DNA of 64,000 nt from Nematopogon swammerdamellus (lineage: Eukaryota; Arthropoda; Insecta; Lepidoptera; Adelidae), in assembly GCA_946902875.1 (NCBI GenBank), contig OX336358.1, positions 15,431,694 through 15,495,693 on the forward strand, given 5' to 3'. Positions 33,815 through 44,508 of this stretch are shown here, piece by piece. The position numbers and the translations under genes are program-made. Each line of letters begins with the position of its first letter. Position 1 is the first letter of the stretch. The notes beneath the pieces are model-generated. The model searched no databases, was not told the DNA's origin, and worked only from the letters and a program-made list of their open reading frames with translations.

Positions 33815-34035
33815 AATAGGCCCACTGCATCTCTCTCCGTGCATGTCCTAAAAGGCGACTGAGGAGTAAGCACAAGATGCCGTGCTAAAGGGCGACAGGC
33901 AAGCCAACTTTCACTTTGGCACGGTTCATCCACTGAACCGTACAATACTGTTGGTAAGTCTTCGGGCCTCACTAACCTGCTTCATAGTTATCTTTTCCCA
34001 ATACTTTGCTAAACGCTGAATGTCGGGATAAAGTG
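33815..34035 (+). mobile_element. S3 element, partial
   Basis: Carries tctctccgtgcatgtcctaa, gatgccgtgctaaagggcga and actttgctaaacgctgaatgtcgggata; the hairpin region is deleted. The ORFs here are not genes. Confidence 0.55.
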
Positions 34036-34221
34036 TATGTGGCGTCTCCTATGTATGTGCGACGAAATTCGTGTCTTCTTTTTATGAAAACTGACACATC
34101 TTTGTCGGCTACATCACCTAAAACATCCGTGATGTCAGCCCATAAAACCGGGTGAACTAGGTGCCAAGTCAGTACTTCCCTTCATTTCATGCCTGCCTCA
34201 TAACCAAGAACATTACATTCA

Positions 34222-34535
34222 TACCACACGCTCTATCCCGACAATCGGGGTAATCAGAGTAATCGGTGTTGTGCTGCAAGTATTCTTGTAAATTACATCA
34301 CAACACCGACCACCACGTTTAGCAATGTATTACGACAAGGTAACTATCAAGCAGCAAGTAAGGCACGAAGACCCACCTGCTGCACGACACGGTGGAAGGA
34401 CCGTGCCAAGGTGAGAGGTGGCTAACCTATCGCCCTTCAGCACGGCACCTTGTCCTTATCCCTCAGCCGCCTTTTACGAAATGCACGCGGAGAGATGCAG
34501 TGGGGCTATTCTTTTTAAGTACCGACCCCGCACGG
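34222..34535 (-). mobile_element. S3 element
   Basis: Minus-strand S3 copy with hairpin arms at 34264-34308, gtgcaccaag-type middle and the gtaccgtgcggggtcggtac head at its 3' side on the plus strand. It faces the partial S3 at 33815. Confidence 0.65.
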
Positions 34536-34677
34536 TACAAGAACATTATTCTACGAAAAATTATAAAGAAAGAAAGTATGGGCTGTTCTGCAGTTCAAAC
34601 TATACGTACACAGCTCACTGAAGGAAGTTGTATTCCACAATTATATCTTCCTCATCCGTAGCTACCTAACCCCAGAA

Positions 34678-34920
34678 AAATGTACTTGCCCCACACTAGG
34701 TGGTAAGTTCAAATTGTAGCCGACTGGGTTGGTACCACCTTACTGGATGTAAGATGGCCGCATAGCAGCCTCGGTTAGTGTTCTCCTCTAGTCCACTATA
34801 GCCAGCAATCCAGGGTAGTCTCCGGTATGGCACCTACCTTCTCGGAGGTGATATTGGCTGGTCGGACCATGTGCTTTGGCCCCTCCGACTCAGCGACTCA
34901 TACCGGATTACATATTAAAA
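34678..34920 (+). mobile_element. S1 SINE, 5'-truncated
   Basis: Body from ccacactaggtggtaagttc to cataccggattacatattaaaaa. It ends 36 bases before the first recognised coding exon of the transporter. Confidence 0.75.
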
Positions 34921-34955
34921 AAATGTACACTCATTCTCAAAATACCTTATTGCAG

Positions 34956-35193
34956 GGCGCCCAAAAGCGAAGAGCGCGACGAGGACTGCGAGATGACCTC
35001 GCTCAAGAACAGCCTCAACGAAGACGGCGGCGGGGCCCTGGAGGCGAAGATGAGTCTTCTGAACGGCATCACAGTGATCGTGGGCTCCATCATCGGCAGC
35101 GGCATCTTCGTCTCGCCGACGGGAGTGCTGAAGTACACGGGCTCTGTCGGCGCCAGCCTCGTGGTGTGGTTAACTTCTGGTGTCTTCAGTATG
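34956..35193 (+). CDS. Transporter exon 1 (start and TM1)
   Basis: Acceptor ccttattgcag ends at 34955 and donor gtgagt is at 35194. The chosen ATG at 34993 has G at -3 and precedes [14 protein letters not shown]. The frame is open upstream to the acceptor (APKSEERDEDCE), so an earlier start in a 5' exon remains possible. Encodes TM1 and the start of TM2. Confidence 0.8.
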
Positions 35194-38100
35194 GTGAGTT
35201 GTGGAACGTTTTGGCGTAGCTTTTTCATTCGTGTTTTTAAAGTTCCGTTTTTTCTTTTATGGAAACTGACACGGTTAGCTACATCACCTATAACATCCGT
35301 GATGTCAGCTCATAAGGGTAGACAGCATCTACTGCGAGATGACATCGCTCAACAATACATGAAACTTCGCCACACAATACATAGAACTTGTCTCTGAAAT
35401 AATCCTGAAATAATTATGTCCCCAGACTCCAGCAGAATTCAGAAGATTACTAGAAGGATTTGCGGTTATTTCCCAAGAGGAACAAGGAACGTTCGTTATC
35501 CTATTGCGAATATTTTGTGAATTTTTCGAGTACTTGCTTCTGAGATGCGTTGCAAAAAATTATTTGAAATAACCATATTTTAAAATTATTACAACATTAA
35601 AAACATTTACAACGCAAATAAGTAGGCGATTAATGAGAGCTGTGAATATTATTCTCATCTGAGCTGGTAAAATAAGCAATTTCATAGTAGTTAATGTTTA
35701 ATGTTAAATGTTATGTTTGAAATATTTTTGCTTTTTTATGTTAACATTATTTATTTTTTATCAAACCAATCAAAATAACAAAAATAAATTTCAAGAGCAA
35801 AAGATAGAATCTATATAATTAAACTTTCCGATCCGGAAGTATCGTATTTTGCCTATACATTTGGTATAGCCGTTCTTCAGTTATAAGCTAATATACATAC
35901 ATACATACACTCATACATACACTCACATATACATACACTCATACAACATATATACATACATACATACATACTACTACTACATACATGTTTGATAAATCAG
36001 GAGAAACAGATTTTGGTTTAACATGCTTAACACGATGATACCATATCAAAACTTCCTCATACTCTTAACTCAAACTTTCTTACCACAAGATAAAATAACA
36101 ATTTGCTCTCTCTGCTCCATCTGTACAGACAGTCTCTTATCATTTGACCTAGTGACCACCAGGCCAACCTCTGTTTTAAGGTTATCAGCAGGGTTGCCAG
36201 ATTGTGATTTTTTTTTATAAAAACTAGCACGAGTGGCTGTGACAAGACTCAATGATAATTGAATTGTTGATTTTTGTTTTCCTCTTTAAATAATATTTTC
36301 TAAGTATATCGTAATTCGTACGACGCATACTGAGGCATCCGGCTCCGGCCTCGAAAAAAACCTCAAGGTTCCTGTATGGATGTTACACATCTAAATTAAA
36401 TCCTCCAAAATATTTTTGTCCGTGCGCTCTTTTGGCTCTAGCGAAAAATTTGAATGCTACTCTATTTGCGAGTCCCTTCTCTATTTTGGTTCTGGTTACA
36501 ATACAATCTAGTATATTCAAAATCGTACATACATACATACATACATAGATACACACAGACGGTAAACCCATAATATTTGGTAAACGCCCCTTTTGATAGT
36601 TATTAAAATAACTATCAATGTTTGTTAGGTAGGTTTTAATTATTTGGTTATTAGTATTACTTTTTTATATTTTATGAAAACAAACAAATGCTATTCAAAA
36701 TATCGATGATTCTAAATAGTAAAAAAAATATTAAAAAATTTACTAAAAAGCGCCAAAAAACCCTTTTAAAAAAAATATTTTATTTAAACCATGTACCGGC
36801 AGGCGGCAGCCCTAGCTATCATGCAATGTGATAAGCAGATGTATTCACAGAGCATGTAATGTGACGCGCGGGGTCCTAACGTATCAGCGGACAGCGACCG
36901 ACCGATAGTCGCACTCTTTATTAATTAAAAAATACAAATTTAAACTTAATTACATACAGTTTTAAACGAGGTTTTAAATCATATTTGGGCGTTACTTGAA
37001 AACAATAGTTCCAATTAAGGTTGCCACTTGACCGGGAGCGGCCGGGATTGTCCCGGAATTGGTTAATACGTCCCGGGTGTATGGGAATCGTTATAAGGAA
37101 TACTATAAAATTTATATTTTAAAATATATTAAAGAAAATACATATACAAAAATCGAGCATTGCCCCCACCCCTCGACCCAAATCAACTTATCTCCGAAAC
37201 TACCGAGTCTAAAATTACGAAAAAAAAAATGGAATACGGAGCCTATCTTATAGCCAAGCTCATGTGGCACTGGGCTGGGCACGTCAGCCGAAGAGGCGAC
37301 GACCAAAGAAGTAAAGTTAATAAGGTCTGATATCAATTTTAAACATAAACTTAAATTACACTTACTGTCAGTACAAAAAGGAGGCTAACATGATATTTAT
37401 TAATCACGGTCCTCAATTTTATTTTTATGTTTTGTTTTGTTTGTTTGTTTTTTTGGTTTTTTTTTGTTTGTTCTCACTATAACCCACACTCGTCACTTTC
37501 TTGCTTTCTTCCTTTTTTTTATTTGTTTTTTTTCCCATTTTTATGTATTTTTTTTATTTTTTTTTGGTTTTGTTCTTTTTACGTTTTTAAAATAAGTTTC
37601 TTAGTAAGTAGTCGAAATTATGTCAACATATCAGGGTTAGGCTTAAAATCAGCGTTCCTATGGTTCGCCGTAGGAATAAGAGCTGTGCCGCATCCCTTTT
37701 GCGAACAATGTATTGTTTTTCTTTTTAATGTTTTTCTTTTTAATTTTTTATAAGTATTTAATTATTTTAGTTTTTATTATGTATTTTTTTTTTTTATGTT
37801 TTCTGTTTTTAAATTTGTTTGCAATAAAAGTTTTTGAATTTGAATTTGAATTTGAGTAACCGTCTCCTACACTGGCGGCCGTGGACAGGAAAACTGAGTG
37901 TGGGAAGACCACCCGCCAGGTGGGACGACGACATCAAGTACGTCGGCAGAAAGCGGTGGTTCCGTACCGCTGAAGGCCTGGAGGACTGGAGGACAATTGG
38001 AGAAGCGTATGTCCAGCAGTAGACTTATAAACGCTGAATGACCGACTGACTGACTGCCTTATAGTTTACAGGAAAACCTAAACGAAAATCCTAAGTCTTA

Positions 38101-41100
38101 AAGTTCTCACGCAAAACGGATGGTACGGAACCCTCTCTACGGGAGTTCCACTCGCACTTGACCGCTTTTTTTTGTTATTATATCGGCCATAATAACCCGT
38201 ATCGTATGGTCATTGAGCCTATTTCATCGGTACTACTATAGCCGCTGCTCTGACGAACTTGCTTCCCTTATCCCTCCTCCTCCTGTTCGCCTTCGCACAA
38301 ACGCGCCATACTCTCGCGGAACACCCCCTTGTAGTCGACAGAAGAGTTCTTCGAACTGCACGATTCTCCAAATCGTTCTTGTGCCGCACTCAAAGGTGTG
38401 AAACGGGGTTTCCGGGGAATATCTTTCGCCACTCCTACAATCCACGTATCTTCAAGCCTTTCCCCAGCGATATTAGTCCACCTCCAAACCGGACTGGCAC
38501 CTCCTCGGCGGTGAAATTGGCTGCGTCTGAGGCTTCGACCTCGGGCACAGCCACCCAGTTCGGAAGTAATAAAAAAACAAATTCAGTGAAAATGTCAACC
38601 GGCTATTTTTCAATTTTTTTTTATGTAATCCGGTATATGTGGCTGATTCGGACGGGCCAAAGCGCGTGCCTTGGGAGAGGCCTATGTCCAGCAGTGGACC
38701 GATACAGGCTGATGATGATGATGATGAAAACGCATGCTCCGACCAGCCAATATCACCTCCTAGAAGGTAGGCGCTATACCGGAGACTTCCCTGGATCCCA
38801 GGCGATACTGGACTAGAGGAGAACACAACCGAGGCTGCTATGCGGCCATCTTACATCCAGTACGGTGCTACAACCCAGTCGGCTACAATTTGAGCCTACC
38901 ATCTTGTAAGGTTACGGTTTGTTACGGTTCAAAGACCCTCGGACAGAGACGGTGTAGGCAATGGGCTTCCGCACGGTTTGCGGAACCCTAAAAGGGCTTT
39001 TGGCACCCCGTGTTAGACTTTGGAAATATGCCTCACGGAAATACCGAAATTTATGAGATCTCGCTAACCAGTAAATATCCCGTTAAGTTCCGTTTTCGTT
39101 GAGGTACGCAACGTCAAAAGTCAGTTCAGTCAGAGTGGCCGATGCAGACTTTCACGCGAGCGGAGCCAGTTGGGGGGAGACAGCAGGTTTTTTTTATGTA
39201 TACGGGAGACACTTGGCGCCGTCAGCATGGATTGTTGAGCCGACGGCGACCAAAAACATTAGGTTTAGAACGGAGGCTACGATTGCCGTGCCAGCGTGAC
39301 AGATGCCTTTTTACGCCTCTGTTAAAAGATCCTAAGTCATACACTGAGGACAAGAAAACGAAGTACGGGAAGACCGCCAGGTGGGACGACGACATCCAGT
39401 CGTGTCAGCCTCGATAGCTCAGTGGTGCAGACAGTCGACTGTCGCTATTGATTGTTAAGCAACGCTGCTGGGATCGGTCAGTACTTGGATACCGCTAGAC
39501 CGTTGGAGGCTGACCGTGGTTCGGATTCCACGTAAAACTGTAGATCTCTTCCCTTCTTACCTTACTAGATGGTAGGGTTCAACACGGCCGGGTTGGTACC
39601 ACCGCACTGAATGAAACGTCGGTCGAAACGGCTATGTAAATAGTTTGTTTTTTTCCGTCCAGTTCAGTAAAGCCGGCATGACCAAAGGGTAGCACTAACA
39701 TGGCACCTAGTTCACCCGGTGTTGTGGGCTGGCATCACGGATGTTGTAGGTGATGAAGCCAAACGTGTCAGTTTCCATAAAAATTAAAATAAAGTACAGT
39801 AAGTCGGCAGAAAGCAGTGGTGGCCCAACTGACATTATTGGTGTTAAAACAGGCGTTATAAGAGCTGTTTAAGTAATAGAGGCCCATTCTTATACAGGTT
39901 AAGGTTCTTTAGTGACTTTACAATAGCGTTAGTAAGTGCTATAAGGTTGGGACAAGAGCTCCACAGTAGTGAAATAACTTGCCGTTAGCACCATTTTGTT
40001 TGTTGGGAGGTAACTACTGATGTTGGTTGTTCTACGCAGATCGGGGCGTACTGCTACGCGGAGCTGGGCTGCATGATCCGGAAGAGCGGCGCCGACTACG
40101 CCTATATCATGGAGACCTTCGGACCCTGCGCCGCTTTCATCCGGCTCTGGATCGAGTGTATGATAGTGCGACCCTGCTCTCAGGTTAGTAGCCCCAGCCT
40201 AGTATTTAAGCGGCGGGTGGCCGAGTGGTTTGGGCATCGGCTTCTCATGCGAGAGGTCCGCGGTTCAAATCCCGTCGGCGTGTACCAATGAGTTTTTTCT
40301 GACGAAAAAATTAAAGTACATACCTACAACTGCTGCTTCACTGTTCGGAACCGGTGTAAAACTTTAGGTCCCTTCCCTTAACTCTTACTAGGTGGTAGGC
40401 TCAAATTGTAGCCAACTGGGTTGCTACCACCGTACTGGATGTAAGATGGCCGCATAGCAGCCTCGGTTGTGTTCTCCTCTAGTCCAGTATAGCCAACAAT
40501 CCAGGGAAGTCTCCGGTATGGCACCTACCTTCTCGGAGGTGATATTGGCTGGTCGGAGCATGCGCTTTGGTCCCTCTGACTCAGCCACCCATACATAAAA
40601 AAAATTAAAAATCTGTGCCCTAGCCAGTCAGTCATTCAATCAGTATGTTCATTTATCTATTCTTTTTATTTATTTCTAAGATTAATTTTTATTGCTAGCT
40701 TGCGCCCGCGGCTTCGCTCGCGTGAAAAGAAGAAAGTAAGTATGCCCGCTACCGTAACTTTGTTTCGGCGCGCGGAACAATTCGGTTTGTATGAGAGCCA
40801 CATCGTAGCGTAACCGGAACTGAATTTTAGTCTCATATAGGTAAATGTGCTTGTACTAAATTTAATCAAATTCAGATGATCGGTTTAAGAGTTATGGAGG
40901 ATCGTAAATACATACATACAGAAAATATTTCTAAAAATCATCAATTTAGTTTTAGTATCATACATGGAGTCTACAAACGCAATATCTCATAAAACAAAGT
41001 GACTTACTCCATGACCATCCCTTCCAGATTTATTATTAGTATTGATTGATGATAATAATTGTGCTGAAGACCCTTTCAACTTCTGCATTGAGAGATAATG

Positions 41101-44100
41101 TCGCTATTGCCAAAGCTATTGCCTCCTAGATCATACATAATTTCATAATAGACTAGTCCTAGTCTTGTCAGCCTCGATAGTTCAGTGGTGCACACAGTCA
41201 ACTGTCGCTATTGAATGTTAAGCAACGCTGGGCGCGGTCAGTACTTGGATGGGTGACCGCTGACCGTTGGAGGCTGACCGAGGTTCGGATTCCTCGTAAA
41301 AACTGTAGGTCCCTTCCCTCCTAATCTTACTTGGTGGTAGGGTTTAACCCGCCCGGGTTTGTACCACCGCACTGAATGAAACGTCGGCTGAAACGGCTAT
41401 GTAAAAAGTTTGTGTTTTCCGACCAGTTCTGTGTAGCCGGCACGATCAAAGGGGGGAAGCACTGACATGGCACCTAGTTCACCCGGTGTTATGGGCTGAC
41501 ATCACGGACGTTGTAGGTGATGTAGCCAACCGTGTCAGTTCCCATAAAAAAAAATATATATATAATATAGTCTTGGAATGCGTTAAGTAATTGGGCAGCG
41601 TCTTTTAGGCTGCAACTTCTGCCCAGCCATACGTCCGTGGTTCAGTCATCAAACTCAATTTATGTAACAAATTTCAACTTTTTTCGTCTAATAGATTCCG
41701 AGGTAATTAGCTGTGACAGACGGGCAGACGGACAAACAAAAGAGTAATCTGCCAGTTTCAGTTTTTTTTTTCCTCTTTTGAGCTAAGGAACCTTAAAAAA
41801 CTATCGATGAAATTATTTGTCTTTATAACAGGCATCGAATTTCTTTCATGCTCATTTCTCGAGCATCCAAGGTCATACCTACATAGTAATACCTACTTCG
41901 TCAGCACATCACGTGTAACAGTGTTGCTAAGTCCTTCTTCGATATACAGAGGTGAACCTTTGTTTTAACGTCGGGGTTCTTATTACGAGATGTCGACAAA
42001 TTTCATTGGCCACAATTCAATGCGTCATGGAAAAATGAGTAGGAGACTCACGAAAGAGATTTATGGCGATAACTTTAAGAAGATAATTCTAGAACTTATA
42101 CCTACATTTTTTTATTTTTTTTATTTACTTGTACCGTGTGGGGCCGGTACTTTAAAAGAATAGCCCCACTGCATCTCTCCCCGTGCATGTCGTAAAAGGC
42201 GACTAAGGGATATGACTCCCTTCTTATATTACTAGGTGGTAGGGTTTAACCCGCCCGGATTGGTACCACCGCACTGAATGAAAGGTCGGTCGAAACGGCT
42301 ATGTAAATAGTTTGTGTTTTCCGTCCAGTTCAGTGTAGCCGGCACGACCGAAGGGAAGCACTGTCGTGGCACCAAGTTCACCCGGTGTTATGGGCTGACA
42401 TCACGGATGTTGTAGGTGATGTAGCCAACGGTGTCAGTTTCAATAAAAAAAAAATAAAAAATAAAATTATTAATATAGTTCTTAAGTGTACCGTGTGGTG
42501 CGGGTACTTAAAAAGAATAGCCCCACTGGATCTCTCCCCATTCATGTCGTAAAAGGCGACTAAGGGATAAGGACAAGATGCCGTGCTAAAGGGCGACAGG
42601 CTCGCCACCTATCACCTTGGCACGGTACTTCCACCGAGTCATGCAGCAGGTGGGTCTTCATACCTTACTTGCTGCTTGATCTATTGAATCTTGTTCGAAT
42701 ACTTTGCGAAACGTGGTGTTCGATGTTGTGCTGTAATTTACTAGAGTTCTTGCAGCACAACACCGATTACTCTGCTTACCCCGATTGTCGGGATTCAGCG
42801 TGTGTGATATGTATGTATGTATGAATTCTATAACTTATATCTACATTGCCTCCTAGACTGCGGGCGGGTGTTTGTTGGTTTAAACTAAGCATATATTTTA
42901 TCTTTTTATTCATTCATTTATCATAAATATTTATTTATTCATTTATCATCAATATATATTATACCAATAATAAATCTGTAAGGAATGGTCATGAAGTCAG
43001 TTATTTTGTTTTATGATGAGAGTTTGTAGACTCTACGTATGATACTAAAGCTAAATTAACGAATTTTAAAAATCTTTTCTATATGTAAGTATGTATGTTC
43101 CTCCATAACTCTTAAACCGATCATCCGAATTCGATGAAACTTAGTACAAGCACATTTGCATTAGTAGCAGCAGTACGGGAGTACGGGACACAGGATAGGC
43201 TAAAATTCTGTTTCGTTTACGCTAAGATGTGGCTCTCATACAAACCTAATTGTTCCGCGCGCTAAAATAAACGTACGGTAGCGGGCTTACTTACTTTCTC
43301 CTTCTAAATTCGAATTTCACGCGAGCGAAGCCGCGGGCGATAGCTAGTTTACTATATAGTTTTATATTCGTAGACCTACTCCCACTATATTATCACTACT
43401 ACAATTTAACACTATTATGAATCCTTATCCTTATTATATTACCTATAATAAAATCCAACGTCTGCTTTCTGTCTGTCTGAGTGTCTGTCTGTCCGCTTAT
43501 AACTCGAAAACCACTGAACCGATTTTAATAAAACAAAATTCTACGGATAGCCTGATTCTTCCCATCAACTATAGGCTACTTACTATCACGCTAAATGGCT
43601 TATGAGGTTAGCAGTGAAGTGAAATATGAGAGCGGGCGGAGCCGCGGGCACAGCTTGTGTCTCATAATTTCCATCTAAACTAATATTATAAAGTGATAAA
43701 GTTTGTAAGTTTGGATGTAGGAGGTAGAGAGGTAGGTGAGAGGAAGTTTGGATGTCCGAAAATACTCATCCGATTTTAAACATTCTCTGACCAAGGCTAT
43801 GCGAGCGAAGTCGCCGGCAAAAGCTAGTTCATTATAATGTTGTATTACTTATATAAATATATTTATAATTTGCAGGTTTTAAGCCTATTATTTATAAAGT
43901 TTAATTTAAAATTTTCACACCTCATCTCTGCTACATTACTTTGTGAAAGGTTGACTGTAAGAAATCTCTTCGAGAGAGTGGCGGGTGGCCGAATGGTTCG
44001 GGCATCGGCTTCTCATGCGAGAGGTCCGAGGTTCGAATCCGGTCGGCGTGTACCAATGAGTTCTTACTGACATAAAAATTAACGTGCATACCTACACCTG

Positions 44101-44477
44101 CTACTTCACCGTTCGGAACCGGCGTAAAACTGTACCTGTATCCCCTTGCCCCTTACTAGGTGGTAGGCTCAAATTGTAGCCGACTGGGTTGATACCACCG
44201 TACTGGATGTAAGATGGCCGCATAGCAGCCTCGGTTGTGTTCTCCTCTAGTCCAGTATAGCCAGCAATCCAGGGAAGTCTCCGGTATGGCACCTACCTTC
44301 TCGGAGGTGATATTGGCTGGTCGGAGCATGCGCTTTGGCCTCTCCGACTCAGCCACCCATACCGGATTACATAAAAAAAATAGAGATAAGTCCGCCTTTG
44401 CACCTCATGTACTTCATACATATTTATTGTGTTATTTTTAACGCCCGACGCAAAAAAACGGAGGGGTGTTATAAGTT

Positions 44478-44508
<31 letters not shown>

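Noticed and set aside
34876..35397. 173-codon ORF starting in repeat DNA and covering transporter exon 1
   Set aside because: Its N-terminus is S1 SINE sequence and its C-terminus reads past a good donor into an S2 fragment. Only 34993-35193 is coding.
41167..41280. Possible genuine 5S rRNA gene
   Set aside because: Only the internal control region and terminal helix resemble 5S; it is dispersed with a SINE body, not in a 5S cluster, and lacks a T-run terminator.
43979..44050. Possible genuine tRNA gene
   Set aside because: A and B boxes are good, but the sequence continues into the conserved S1 body with an A tail and recurs at many sites, so it is a SINE head.
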